The notes under the pieces are model-generated. The model did no database searches and was not told where the DNA came from. It saw only the letters and a program-made list of their open reading frames with translations. A stretch of 64,000 nucleotides of DNA, taken from NCBI RefSeq assembly GCF_010500865.1, contig NZ_JAAAWN010000011.1, positions 62,001 to 126,000 on the forward strand. Direction: 5' to 3'. This stretch comes from Alteromonas profundi (GTDB lineage: Bacteria; Pseudomonadota; Gammaproteobacteria; Enterobacterales; Alteromonadaceae). The position numbers and the translations under genes are program-made. The first letter of the stretch is position 1, and each line of letters starts with the position of its first letter. This document shows positions 40,111 to 49,606 of the stretch, one piece after another.

Positions 40111-42660
40111 ATGACATCTCTGACATCAGAAAATCGAATTCTAATTGTAGGTAACGGCATGGTGGGGCACCACTTCGTGGAGCAACTACATCAAAACCAC
40201 CCAGCCGCTCAAATTACTGTGTTGTGTGGTGAGTCGCGTCTCGCCTACGACAGGGTACATTTATCTTCCTATTTCAGTGGCGCCAGCGCAGATGATTTAG
40301 CACTTACTGATGCCGACACCTATCGTGAATGGGGCGTAGAGTTCGTCACCAATGCTATGGTGAGCGATATTCTTCGCGAAGAAAAAAAGGTTGTTACCGA
40401 AGCGGGCACAAGCTATGGCTATGACAAACTGATCTTAGCAACAGGGTCTTACCCTTTTGTTCCTCCCATACCAGGCAATAACCAACCTCATTGCTTGGTA
40501 TACCGTACCATTGATGATTTAGAAGCCATTGAATCGTCAGCGAGAGAAAGTAAAACCGGTGTGGTGGTTGGCGGGGGGCTATTAGGCTTAGAAGCCGCAA
40601 ACGCACTAAAAGAAGCGGGGCTTGAAACCCATGTAGTCGAGTTCGCTCCGCAACTAATGGCAGTCCAGTTAGATTCCACTGGCGGGCAAGTACTGCAAGA
40701 TAAAATTGAAGACCTTGGGGTAACCGTACATACCCAAAAAGCCACGCAAGTTATTGAGCAAGGTCGCCAGGCACGTTATCGCATGGTGTTTGCCGATGAT
40801 ACCTTCTTAGAAACCGATATGATTTTATTTTCCGCCGGTATTCGTCCTTCTGATCAGCTCGCGAAAAAGGCCAATCTGCAACTCGGTGAGCGCGGTGGTA
40901 TTGTGATTGATGATCACTGTGTTACGTCAGATCCCGATATCTATGCAATTGGTGAGTGCGCGTTATGGCAAAATCGTATTTTTGGCCTAGTGGCACCCGG
41001 TTACACTATGGCAAGGGCAGCGGTAAGCCACTTAACCGGCGGCGATACGGTATTTTCAGGTGCCGACATGAGCACGAAGTTGAAACTAATGGGGGTAGAA
41101 GTGGGCTCCATTGGTGATGCCCACGAACGTACGCCTGGCGCACAGAGCTATACGTACTTCAATCAGCCCGAAGGTGTGTACAAAAAACTGGTTGTAGATG
41201 GCGCTCAGAAAAAAGTACTTGGGGCGGTACTGGTGGGCGATACCAGCGACTACGACACCCTATTACAGTATGCGTTAAATGACATAGCGTTACCTGAACA
41301 ACCTGAAAGCTTAATTCTTCCTAGCAGCGATGCGGCCCCTTCTTTAGGTGCCGATGCGCTACCCGCTACCGCCACTATTTGTTCTTGTCACAACGTCGCT
41401 AAAAGCGACATTGTTTCAGCTATTGATACAGGGTGCTGTAGCTTAGGCGATGTTAAAGGCGCGACTAAAGCTAGCACCGGATGTGGAGGCTGTACGGCAC
41501 TGCTTAAAAACGTGGTAGATAGCGAACTGGAAAAGCGTGGTGTTGAAGTCTCCAAGGCAATGTGTGAGCACTTTGATTACACCCGTCAAGAGCTTTTCCA
41601 TATCGTAAAAGTTAATGGTATTCGCTCTTTCGAGGCGCTTATTGAAAGCCATGGTAAAGGACTGGGCTGCGAGATTTGTAAGCCGGCTGTAGGGTCAATT
41701 TTAGCGTCCGTATACAACGATTATATTCTCAAAAACGAACACCTACCGCTGCAAGATACCAACGATATCTACTTAGGAAACATGCAAAAAGACGGTACAT
41801 ATTCCATTGTACCCCGGGTAGCCGGCGGTGAAATTACCCCAGATAAGCTTATTTTGTTAGGTGAGGTAGCCAAGAAATATAACCTTTATACCAAGATTAC
41901 CGGCGGGCAACGTATCGATTTATTCGGTGCACGCGTTGAAACCTTACCGGAAATTTGGCAAACCTTGGTTGAGGGCGGCTTTGAAACTGGACACGCATAT
42001 GCCAAGGCATTACGTACGGTAAAATCCTGTGTTGGTAGTACCTGGTGCCGATACGGCGTACAAGATTCTGTAAAAACGGCCATCGATTTAGAAAATCGCT
42101 ACAAAGGCTTGCGGGCCCCTCACAAAATAAAGTTTGCAGTCTCTGGCTGTACCCGCGAATGTGCTGAAGCACAGAGTAAAGACATTGGGGTTATCGCAAC
42201 CGAAAACGGATGGAACCTGTACGTGTGCGGTAATGGTGGTATGAAGCCAAGGCATGGCGATTTATTTGCCACCGACTTAGATACCGACACCCTGGTTCGC
42301 TACATAGATAGGGTTCTCATGTTCTACGTTCGCACCGCTGATCGACTCCAGCGTACCTCCGTGTGGATGGATAACTTAGAAGGCGGCCTTGATTACCTTA
42401 AATCAGTGGTCATCGACGATGCCCTTAATATTAACCAAGAACTAGAAGCGCAAATGAGCACAGTGATTGAAAATTATCAGTGTGAGTGGAAAACCACCAT
42501 TGAAAACGAAGCGTCTCGCAAACGATTCCGTCAGTTTGTAAACAGCCAAGCTACCGATGCCAATATCCAGTTTGTTGAAGAGCGCGGGCAAGTTCGCCCG
42601 GCAACTGAGATGGAGAAAAAGTTAGGTAGCAATAAAGCCATTCCAGTTGAACTGGTTTAA
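40111..42660 (+). CDS. nirB: Assimilatory nitrite reductase [NAD(P)H] large subunit
   Basis: 849 residues from ATG 40111 with AGGAGAG before it; an in-frame ATG at 40069 lies inside the leader terminator. N-terminus: FAD domain (ILIVGNGMVGHHF) and NAD domain (TGVVVGGGLLGLEAAN). About 435-490: BFD-type [2Fe-2S] site (CSCHN, STGCGGC). Middle and C-terminus: siroheme/[4Fe-4S] reductase with CVGSTWCRYG and SGCTRECAEA, the four cluster cysteines. Reduces nitrite to ammonium with six electrons. First gene of nirB-nirD-nasA-cobA-trpD2. Confidence 0.96.
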   Translation: MTSLTSENRILIVGNGMVGHHFVEQLHQNHPAAQITVLCGESRLAYDRVHLSSYFSGASADDLALTDADTYREWGVEFVTNAMVSDILREEKKVVTEAGTSYGYDKLILATGSYPFVPPIPGNNQPHCLVYRTIDDLEAIESSARESKTGVVVGGGLLGLEAANALKEAGLETHVVEFAPQLMAVQLDSTGGQVLQDKIEDLGVTVHTQKATQVIEQGRQARYRMVFADDTFLETDMILFSAGIRPSDQLAKKANLQLGERGGIVIDDHCVTSDPDIYAIGECALWQNRIFGLVAPGYTMARAAVSHLTGGDTVFSGADMSTKLKLMGVEVGSIGDAHERTPGAQSYTYFNQPEGVYKKLVVDGAQKKVLGAVLVGDTSDYDTLLQYALNDIALPEQPESLILPSSDAAPSLGADALPATATICSCHNVAKSDIVSAIDTGCCSLGDVKGATKASTGCGGCTALLKNVVDSELEKRGVEVSKAMCEHFDYTRQELFHIVKVNGIRSFEALIESHGKGLGCEICKPAVGSILASVYNDYILKNEHLPLQDTNDIYLGNMQKDGTYSIVPRVAGGEITPDKLILLGEVAKKYNLYTKITGGQRIDLFGARVETLPEIWQTLVEGGFETGHAYAKALRTVKSCVGSTWCRYGVQDSVKTAIDLENRYKGLRAPHKIKFAVSGCTRECAEAQSKDIGVIATENGWNLYVCGNGGMKPRHGDLFATDLDTDTLVRYIDRVLMFYVRTADRLQRTSVWMDNLEGGLDYLKSVVIDDALNINQELEAQMSTVIENYQCEWKTTIENEASRKRFRQFVNSQATDANIQFVEERGQVRPATEMEKKLGSNKAIPVELV

Positions 42661-42675
42661 CACAGGGAGAAGACA

Positions 42676-43032
42676 ATGACAGCAACAACCCAACTCGCGC
42701 CACAATGGTGTGATCTATGTGGTCTGGAGGACCTGGTCGAAAATAGTGGCATTTGCGCCCTCGTGAATAACCAACAGGTGGCTATTTTTACCGTTAACAT
42801 TAAAGGTGAACAGCAAATATTTGCTATCAGTAATTGGGATCCTGTTGGTAAAGCAAACGTGCTTTATCGCGGTCTACTTGGCTCGGTAGGGGAAGAAATC
42901 GTGGTCGCCTCACCTTTGTACAAAGAGCACTATTCGCTTACCACCGGGCGCTGCTTAGAACGCGATGATGTAAGTGTCATCGCCTATAAAGTGCGACGAG
43001 AAGGCGACCGTCTTCAAATTGCCATTGAGTAA
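42676..43032 (+). CDS. nirD: Nitrite reductase small subunit NirD
   Basis: 118 residues, a Rieske-fold domain that has lost the iron-sulfur ligands: where Rieske proteins have CxH, this reads ISNWDPVGKANVLYRG, as in E. coli NirD (N-x-DP). LYKEHYSLTTGRCLE follows. Partner of NirB. It starts 15 bases after nirB. Confidence 0.92.
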   Translation: MTATTQLAPQWCDLCGLEDLVENSGICALVNNQQVAIFTVNIKGEQQIFAISNWDPVGKANVLYRGLLGSVGEEIVVASPLYKEHYSLTTGRCLERDDVSVIAYKVRREGDRLQIAIE

Positions 43033-43105
43033 GTAAGGCACATAGCAGCGAGAAATCTTGCTGCGTAGTACGTTTACCAGCTTGTTGAGAATAAATAGGA
43101 TGAAT

Positions 43106-45853
43106 ATGACTACACCAACCCCAGAGCTAACTAGGCAACAAATGAGGCAATCTACCTGCCCCTATTGTGGTGTGGGATGTGGTGTAGATATCAGTTGCAA
43201 CGTAACTGGGGGAGCCGTTTCCCTGGACAAGATTACCGGTACCCCAGAGCATCCCGCCAATCATGGTCGCCTGTGTGTGAAAGGAACGAACTTGCTAGAA
43301 ACAAACGACCTTAAGGGACGTTTGCTTCACCCAACTGTAGCAGGTGAGAAGGTAGCGTGGGACACGGCTACTAACCTTATTGCCGACAAAATATCACAGA
43401 CAATTGCACAGTTTGGTGCGGATGCCGTTGCTTTTTATGTCTCAGGCCAGTTGCTAACAGAAGACTATTATATCGCTAATAAATTAATGAAAGGATTTAT
43501 TGGTAGCGCAAATATTGATACCAACTCGCGGTTATGTATGTCTTCTGCTGTTGCAGCTTACAAAAGAGCGTTCGGCGAAGATGTGGTTCCGTGTAATTAC
43601 ACCGACATAGAAACAACCGACCTATTAGTTTTAACCGGTAGTAATACAGCGTGGGCACACCCCGTACTTTTTCAGCGGATTGCGCGCGCTAAACAGCGAA
43701 ATCCCACTATGAAAGTGGTGGTTATAGACCCTCGTAAAACTGAAACTTGTACCATCGCCGATTTACATTTACCGCTTAAAGGCGGTTCTGATGTGGCACT
43801 ATTTAACGGCTTGCTACGTTATGCGCATAGCAACAAACAGATTAACTCAGCTCGAGTGGCCACCTACGCACAAGGCCTTGATGCCGCGATAGCCGCAGCG
43901 AAGCCTTGGGATTTATCTGCCGTGGCACAGTATTGTGATCTAGATATCGAAGATGTACGCACCTTTTTCACCTGGTTTAGTCAAGCCCCCAGTGCGGTTA
44001 CTTTTTATTCCATGGGCGTTAATCAGTCTTCCCAAGGGGTAGATAAAGCCAATGCCATTATTAACTGTCATTTAGCTTTCGAACAAATAGGTAGGGTAGG
44101 GACAGGGCCTTTTTCAATTACAGGTCAGCCTAATGCCATGGGCGGGCGAGAAGTAGGCGGGCTGGCTAATATGTTGGTAGCCCACATGGATATTGAAAAT
44201 GAGGCACACCGCACTCGTGTGAAAGAATTTTGGCAAGCCCCGAGTTTATGTGAGACCCAAGGGTTAAAAGCGGTGGATATGTTCGATGCGATGGCATTGG
44301 GTAAAATCAAGTTCGTGTGGATAATGGGCACCAACCCAGTGGTGAGTATGCCTCATCGTGAGCGCGTTGAGGCTGCACTACGTAAATGTGATACCGTGGT
44401 GGTCTCTGACATCGTTGCAACCAACGACACCTTGGCATTCGCTGATATAGCGCTCCCTGCCACCGGTTGGTCGGAAAAAGATGGAATGGTGACCAACTCA
44501 GAACGTCGGATGTCACGGCAGCGAGGGATATTACCACCGCCAGGCGAGGCCAAACACGACTGGCAAATTATGTGTGATGTAGCCAATAAATTGGGTTATC
44601 TTGACGCATTTAGTTATTCTCACCCAGGGCAAATCTTCGATGAGTTTGCACGTTTAACTGCCTGTGAAAATAAAAACGAACGATTACTAAATTTAGCGCC
44701 CCTAGTGGGGATGAGTCAGACTCAGTACGATAATTTTTCCCCATTGCAATGGCCTTTGAAAGAAGGCGATGATGGCACACTTCATAGTGTACGCCCTTTT
44801 TCCTCGCTGATCTTTCCAACCCCTAACGGTAAAGCACGTTGTATTGCCGTAACCCCAGCACAACCCACCCAGCGTACGTGTAAACAATACCCCTATGTAC
44901 TTAATAGCGGACGCGCTCGAGATCAGTGGCATACCATGACACGCACTGGCAAAACCGCAAAGCTCCATGCGGCTATGCCTCATGCTACAGTAACTATTCA
45001 CCCAGACGATGCGAAAGCGTTAGGAATTAAACAACATAGTTATGCGCAACTATCAAGCGCTGTCAGCAAAGAAGAGCCTTGTATTTTTCCTGTTAAACTG
45101 GATAAAGGTATCCGAAAGGGAGATTTGTTTGTACCGATCCACTGGTCTGCCACTTGGGGTTCGCACAGTAAATTAGCCAAACTGTATGCCTCGGCTACCG
45201 ATGCCATTTCAGGCCAGCCAGAGTTAAAACACGCAGCAGTAAGCCTTGGGCCGAAGACATTTAATACCTACGGCATGGTATGTATGCGCGAAGAAGACGC
45301 CCCTCTTTTTAACCAAGATTGCGTTAGCTATTGGGCCAAAACGCAATTGGAAAATGGCGTGAAGTGGGCTATTGCATGTGAAGAATTACTCGCCGAAAGT
45401 ATCTCAGCAATTGTAGCGAACATACCAAAACATTGGGTGCTTTATCAGCGAAAAGACACGCATAGCGCGCAATTTTTCTGTACTGATAAAGACCAGTTGT
45501 GCGCCTACTTCTCTGTTGGTGATAGCTGTATGAGCGAAACGCCGCACTGGCAGGTGCCTGATGCGTGGGTTGATAGCCTGTTAAACCAATCCTTATCCGC
45601 AGAGGATCAAAGCAACTTATTATACGGCAAGGTTGATGAATCTTTTACGCAAGGCCCGTTGGTCTGTAGTTGTTTCGAGGTAAGGGAAAAAACCATTCAA
45701 GCAGCTGTGCAGACGGGGTGTCATAGCCTTGACGCACTGGGCACAAAACTTAAATGTGGCACGAATTGCGGTTCTTGCAAACCACGGTTGACCGAAATTA
45801 TAGATGACACCTTATCTGAACTGGCGTTACCCCTTGCGACGTCACTAGATTAG
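43106..45853 (+). CDS. nasA: Assimilatory nitrate reductase catalytic subunit (molybdopterin, with C-terminal BFD domain)
   Basis: 915 residues from ATG 43106, preceded by AGGA; starts at 43100 and TTG 43058 are in frame. N-terminal [4Fe-4S] site: CPYCGVGCGVDI with GRLCVKG. The molybdenum-ligand region reads NSRLCMSSAVAAYKRAFG. Two MGD-binding domains follow (about 60-750). C-terminus (about 850-905): BFD-type [2Fe-2S] CSCFEVREKTI and CGTNCGSCKPRL, which receives electrons. Soluble cytoplasmic enzyme reducing nitrate to nitrite. No Tat signal, as expected for the assimilatory type. Its electron donor is not clear: no separate NAD(P)H reductase (NasC-like) gene is in the window. Confidence 0.95.
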   Translation: MTTPTPELTRQQMRQSTCPYCGVGCGVDISCNVTGGAVSLDKITGTPEHPANHGRLCVKGTNLLETNDLKGRLLHPTVAGEKVAWDTATNLIADKISQTIAQFGADAVAFYVSGQLLTEDYYIANKLMKGFIGSANIDTNSRLCMSSAVAAYKRAFGEDVVPCNYTDIETTDLLVLTGSNTAWAHPVLFQRIARAKQRNPTMKVVVIDPRKTETCTIADLHLPLKGGSDVALFNGLLRYAHSNKQINSARVATYAQGLDAAIAAAKPWDLSAVAQYCDLDIEDVRTFFTWFSQAPSAVTFYSMGVNQSSQGVDKANAIINCHLAFEQIGRVGTGPFSITGQPNAMGGREVGGLANMLVAHMDIENEAHRTRVKEFWQAPSLCETQGLKAVDMFDAMALGKIKFVWIMGTNPVVSMPHRERVEAALRKCDTVVVSDIVATNDTLAFADIALPATGWSEKDGMVTNSERRMSRQRGILPPPGEAKHDWQIMCDVANKLGYLDAFSYSHPGQIFDEFARLTACENKNERLLNLAPLVGMSQTQYDNFSPLQWPLKEGDDGTLHSVRPFSSLIFPTPNGKARCIAVTPAQPTQRTCKQYPYVLNSGRARDQWHTMTRTGKTAKLHAAMPHATVTIHPDDAKALGIKQHSYAQLSSAVSKEEPCIFPVKLDKGIRKGDLFVPIHWSATWGSHSKLAKLYASATDAISGQPELKHAAVSLGPKTFNTYGMVCMREEDAPLFNQDCVSYWAKTQLENGVKWAIACEELLAESISAIVANIPKHWVLYQRKDTHSAQFFCTDKDQLCAYFSVGDSCMSETPHWQVPDAWVDSLLNQSLSAEDQSNLLYGKVDESFTQGPLVCSCFEVREKTIQAAVQTGCHSLDALGTKLKCGTNCGSCKPRLTEIIDDTLSELALPLATSLD

Positions 45854-45866
45854 GGAGGAGAGAACT

Positions 45867-46802
45867 ATGCATATATTACCAATACGATTTCAATTATTTG
45901 CTAAAGCTAACCTTGAGGGAATGCGCGCATATAAGTATTGCCGCGAAAATTGGGGGGAGAATTGGGCCAAAGTCGCCTCTTATGTAACTAACAAAAAAAC
46001 GGGCGCTGACCAGGCAGATAGCAAGCAATCTTCTGGTAAGGTGTTTATCGTTGGGGCCGGGCCTGGCGATGCTGATTTACTTACGATGAAAGCGGTAAAA
46101 GTTATCCAACAAGCCGACATTGTATTGTTCGATGCGTTAGTAAGCAAAGAGGTATTAGATGTTATTCCTTCTCATGTGGCACGTGAATTTGTGGGTAAAC
46201 GTTGCGGCAAACATAGTATGCGCCAGCAAGACATCTGTCAGAAAGTGGTAGACCTTGCAACAAGCGGATTAACAGTGGTTCGGTTAAAAGGCGGCGATCC
46301 TGCACTTTTCGCGCGTACCTGCGAAGAAACCGACGCCTTAAGTGTAGCCAATATTCCTTTTGCAATCGTACCAGGCATCACTGCCGCATCGGGTATGTCA
46401 GCTTACACCGGCATTCCGCTAACGGATAGACGTTGTTCTCAAGCAGTAAGCTTTATCACTGCCCATTTTAGCGACCCCGATACTTGGCCGGACATGCAGA
46501 GACTGTGCGCTGTTATGCAACAGCAAAGTGTGGTGGTATATATGGGGTTAAGTCGTCTCGCTCTATTATCTGAACGCCTTCAAGCTGCGGGCTTAAGTGC
46601 CAATTGGCCTGTAGCAGCAATTGAAAATGCCACATGCGAAGACCAACGGTTAATTACCGGTACATTGGCAAGCTTGCCAAATAAAGTAACGCAAGCAAAC
46701 CTTGAAGGACCTACGTTACTTGTATTTGGAAAAGTGGTAGAGTCAAAGCAGAACGTATCATTATCTCTGCTTCAATCGAATAACCATGTCACAGCAATTT
46801 AG
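45867..46802 (+). CDS. cobA: Uroporphyrinogen-III C-methyltransferase with N-terminal extension
   Basis: 311 residues; the SUMT core begins at about residue 58. Core motifs: VGAGPGDADLLTMKA, VVRLKGGDPALFAR and VPGITAASGMSAYTGIPLT. It makes precorrin-2 for siroheme, the NirB cofactor, explaining its place in the operon. Residues 1-57 (including MRAYKYCRENWGENWAKV) are not part of a standard SUMT and I do not recognise them; the ATG at 45867 has a good GGAGGAG ribosome site, so the extension is probably real. Its stop overlaps the next start by 17 bases. Confidence 0.92.
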   Translation: MHILPIRFQLFAKANLEGMRAYKYCRENWGENWAKVASYVTNKKTGADQADSKQSSGKVFIVGAGPGDADLLTMKAVKVIQQADIVLFDALVSKEVLDVIPSHVAREFVGKRCGKHSMRQQDICQKVVDLATSGLTVVRLKGGDPALFARTCEETDALSVANIPFAIVPGITAASGMSAYTGIPLTDRRCSQAVSFITAHFSDPDTWPDMQRLCAVMQQQSVVVYMGLSRLALLSERLQAAGLSANWPVAAIENATCEDQRLITGTLASLPNKVTQANLEGPTLLVFGKVVESKQNVSLSLLQSNNHVTAI

Positions 46803-47781
46803 CGAATATATAAAGATAATAGGAAAAGGCCAAAAAGGCGGGCGCAGCTTAACCCGCGAAGAGGCTTACCATGCCATGAAGATGGTACTCGCACGGCAAG
46901 TTACCGGCGAGCAACGCGGTGCATTCTTAATGTTGCTTCGCACCCGTGAGGAGACGCCAGAAGAAGTTAGTGGCTTTGTCGATGCGTGTAGAGAACTAAT
47001 AGCGCCAGAGTTGGCAACGCTAGCGCCTCAATTAGATATAGGCTGCTATGCAGGTAAGCGGCGTCAACTTCCTTGGTATTTACTCGCGGTCGCAGTACTC
47101 GCGCAAAAGGGCTACTCAATCATGCTTCATGGTGCCCATGAGCCTGGCTCGGGACGTTTGTATGCAAGTGCCGCACTACCTACCTTAGGGTTATCAGCTG
47201 CCAACGATATTAGCCAAGCAAAGCAACAGTTGGCGTCCTACGGCGCCACATACCTTGATTTATCCCATCTGCTTGAACCACTAGACGACTTAATTAAATT
47301 ACGTGAGGTTTTTGGTTTACGCTCCTGCGCGAATACGCTTGCCCGTTTGCTTAACCCTACGTTGGCCAAATTTTGCGTACAAGGGGTGTATCATATGCAC
47401 CTTGACCACAAACATTGTCGGGTTAATGAAGCCTATCCTACGTTTGATGCATTGTGTTTTCGCGGTGATGGCGGTGATCCCGAAGTTAACAGTGAACGGG
47501 ATACTGAATTATTTATCACTCGAAATGGCCATACTCAAGAGGTTATATTACCTCCGCAAACAGATAAGTGGGCGATGAAAGATAAGCAAATGTGCTGTGA
47601 GGATATGCTCGCATTCTGGGGCGGCAGTCAACAGCATAACTATGCTTCGCAGTCTGTTATAGCGACATTGGCCAGTTATATCATTTTATTAGAAAATTGC
47701 TCTACTACAGAAGCCCTTACGTTGGCGAATACGTGGTGGCGCGAGAGAAACGCCACGCAATTACCTTTTCGCCCACAATAA
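46786..47781 (+). CDS. TrpD2/YbiB-like glycosyltransferase-family protein
   Basis: 331 residues with the anthranilate phosphoribosyltransferase fold: RSLTREEAYHAMKMVLARQV at the N-terminus, then MLHGAHEPGSGRLYAS and LRSCANTLARLLNPTLAKF. The glycine-rich phosphoribosyl-pyrophosphate loop is not in its TrpD form, matching YbiB/TrpD2, which binds nucleic acid and is LexA-regulated in E. coli. Here it overlaps cobA by 17 bases and closes the nirB operon, a common companion of nitrate-assimilation genes whose role there is unknown to me. Confidence 0.75.
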   Translation: MSQQFSEYIKIIGKGQKGGRSLTREEAYHAMKMVLARQVTGEQRGAFLMLLRTREETPEEVSGFVDACRELIAPELATLAPQLDIGCYAGKRRQLPWYLLAVAVLAQKGYSIMLHGAHEPGSGRLYASAALPTLGLSAANDISQAKQQLASYGATYLDLSHLLEPLDDLIKLREVFGLRSCANTLARLLNPTLAKFCVQGVYHMHLDHKHCRVNEAYPTFDALCFRGDGGDPEVNSERDTELFITRNGHTQEVILPPQTDKWAMKDKQMCCEDMLAFWGGSQQHNYASQSVIATLASYIILLENCSTTEALTLANTWWRERNATQLPFRPQ

Positions 47782-47791
47782 CCGTGTCAGT

Positions 47792-47822
47792 TAGCCCCTG
47801 CCTCTTTCAGGGGCAGGGGCTA
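47792..47822 (+). terminator. Intrinsic terminator of the nirB operon
   Basis: TAGCCCCTGCC (47792-47802) pairs exactly with GGCAGGGGCTA (47812-47822) over a nine-base loop. The following AAATTTCTT is a weak T stretch. It begins 11 bases after the trpD2-like stop codon. Confidence 0.8.
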
Positions 47823-47848
47823 AATTTCTTGCTACTTCGACCTCAAAC

Positions 47849-47865
47849 AGTGCACTAGATGCACT
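47849..47865. promoter_or_regulatory. NtrC-like dyad upstream of nrtA
   Basis: AGTGCA-CTAGA-TGCACT is a perfect 6-5-6 dyad about 80 bp upstream of the sigma-54 element. It shares the TGCAC core of NtrC sites but the arms are in the opposite order to the usual TGCAC..GTGCA layout, so the call is tentative. Confidence 0.38.
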
Positions 47866-47939
47866 TTTTTTGTTCAATTATATTGCCAGCACAGTAGTGT
47901 TTTTTTGAAAAAAGCTTATATGTCAATGTGTTGAATTTT

Positions 47940-47955
47940 TGGCACAAACACTGCT
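47940..47955 (+). promoter_or_regulatory. Sigma-54-type promoter of the nrtA operon
   Basis: TGGCAC-N5-CTGCT with exact GG-N10-GC spacing. Transcription would start near 47967, giving a leader of about 200 bases that ends in a terminator before nrtA. Confidence 0.72.
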
Positions 47956-48063
47956 CTATACTTTATAGAATAAAAATAAAACGCTCTCCCTTATTCAGAG
48001 GTAGCGTAAAACGCTAAGGTTTTAAAGAGGTCACCCTCTTAACTTAATACAACAGTCGTTTGC

Positions 48064-48105
48064 ACGTCATCGATAAATGGCGTAAGCGAACATGGCAACG
48101 AAGCC
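48064..48105 (+). promoter_or_regulatory. Two-hairpin ANTAR-type target in nrtA leader
   Basis: Hairpin 1: ACGTCAT (48064-48070), six-base loop CGATAA, ATGGCGT (48077-48083) with one G-U. A ten-base linker follows. Hairpin 2: GGC (48094-48096), loop AACGAA, GCC (48103-48105), with A at loop position 1 and G at 4. Hairpin 2 overlaps the first bases of the terminator. Two hexaloops, a short linker and overlap with a terminator match the ANTAR arrangement; only hairpin 2 has the full loop consensus. Confidence 0.65.
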
Positions 48106-48152
48106 CACCAGCAAATAATGCTAATCCATTATTTGCTGGTGGGTTTTTTTTT
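48104..48152 (+). terminator. Leader (attenuation) terminator before nrtA
   Basis: A perfect 17-bp stem (48104-48120 with 48127-48143) around loop CTAATC is followed by nine T. It lies 17 bases before the nrtA start, within its own leader, so it must be overridden for expression. Confidence 0.9.
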
Positions 48153-48169
48153 GGCTTCGAGGAACGCAT

Positions 48170-49573
48170 ATGTCAATCACAAATAAAATAGCTCGGTTAA
48201 AAGCAGCACCCCGAAAGATTACACAGCTACTGGCCGTAGCATGGTTAGTCAGTACCTCTTTTAGTATGGCGCAAAGCGAGCCTACTGTGGGTTGGCCGGA
48301 AAAAGAAGAGCTTAAGTTCGGCTTTATAAAACTCACTGATATGGCCCCCTTAGCAATCGCCTATGAAAAGGGGTTTTTCGAAGATGAGGGGCTTTACGTT
48401 ACCTTGGAAGCGCAGGCTAATTGGAAAGTACTCCTTGACCGGGTGATTGACGGGCAATTAGACGGGGCACATATGCTTGCAGGTCAGCCGCTTGGTGCCA
48501 CCATAGGTTTTGGCACTGAGTCGCATGTAGTTACCGCGTTTAGTATGGATTTAAACGGAAACGGTATTACCGTTTCAAACGACGTGTGGGAAAAAATGCA
48601 AGCGCACATTCCTCACCAAGAAGGTAAACCTGTTCATCCTATTAAAGCCGATTATTTAAAGCCTGTAGTTGATGAATATCGTCAAGCCGGTAAGCCCTTT
48701 AAAATGGGCATGGTATTTCCCGTCTCTACCCACAATTACGAACTACGCTACTGGTTAGCCGCCGGGGGGATTCACCCTGGCTATTATGCGCCACATAAAG
48801 GCGACACTTCTGGGCAAATCGACGCCGACGCATTGCTGTCAGTAACCCCGCCACCACAGATGCCCGCCACGATGGAAGCAGGAACTATTCATGGCTACTG
48901 CGTGGGTGAACCATGGAACCAACAAGCAGTTTTCAAAGGCATTGGCGTACCTGTTATCACTGATTATGAAATATGGAAAAACAACCCAGAGAAGGTATTC
49001 GGGGTAAGCCAAGCTTGGGCTGAACAGTATCCTAGTACTCATATTCGTGTAGTAAAAGCGCTTATTCGCGCTGCCATGTGGCTAGATGAAAATAATAATG
49101 CGAATCGTCCTGAGGCAGTAAAAATTCTTGCTCGCAGCAACTATGTAGGCGCCGATGAAGAGGTGTTAGCTAACAGCATGACAGGAACATTTGAGTATGA
49201 AAAAGGCGATAAGCGTGATGTGCCAGACTTTAACGTGTTCTTTCGTTACAACGCAACATTCCCCTATTACAGCGATGCTATTTGGTATCTCACACAAATG
49301 CGCCGTTGGGGGCAAATCGCACAGCCAAAATCTGACGATTGGTATAAAGAAATTGCTCGTAAAGTGTATAAACCAGACGTATATGCAAAGGCTGCAAAAG
49401 CGCTTATTGCAGAGGGCAAAGCAAACCCCGAAGACTTCCCAGAATTTGATAGCGAAACCGGTTTTAAACCGCCTCAAAGCGAATTTATTGATGGCGTGAC
49501 GTATGACGGCACTGCGCCAAATGCTTACTTAGAGCAATTTAACATTGGTCTTAAAAGCGACACAGTTCTTTAA
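48170..49573 (+). CDS. nrtA: Nitrate ABC transporter substrate-binding protein
   Basis: 467 residues with a signal peptide (cleavage near SMA at about 34). The NrtA/CmpA hallmark [21 protein letters not shown] is present, followed by [17 protein letters not shown] and [13 protein letters not shown], regions that build the nitrate pocket. No lipobox is seen, so it is probably a free periplasmic protein. Binds nitrate or nitrite and delivers it to NrtB. First gene of nrtA-nrtB-nrtC. Confidence 0.92.
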   Translation: MSITNKIARLKAAPRKITQLLAVAWLVSTSFSMAQSEPTVGWPEKEELKFGFIKLTDMAPLAIAYEKGFFEDEGLYVTLEAQANWKVLLDRVIDGQLDGAHMLAGQPLGATIGFGTESHVVTAFSMDLNGNGITVSNDVWEKMQAHIPHQEGKPVHPIKADYLKPVVDEYRQAGKPFKMGMVFPVSTHNYELRYWLAAGGIHPGYYAPHKGDTSGQIDADALLSVTPPPQMPATMEAGTIHGYCVGEPWNQQAVFKGIGVPVITDYEIWKNNPEKVFGVSQAWAEQYPSTHIRVVKALIRAAMWLDENNNANRPEAVKILARSNYVGADEEVLANSMTGTFEYEKGDKRDVPDFNVFFRYNATFPYYSDAIWYLTQMRRWGQIAQPKSDDWYKEIARKVYKPDVYAKAAKALIAEGKANPEDFPEFDSETGFKPPQSEFIDGVTYDGTAPNAYLEQFNIGLKSDTVL

Positions 49574-49606
49574 CCTACCAGCCATCTGGCTATAGACGGA
49601 GAAGTT

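Noticed and set aside
44702..45001. A 99-codon minus-strand open frame inside nasA
   Set aside because: A shadow of conserved nitrate reductase sequence.
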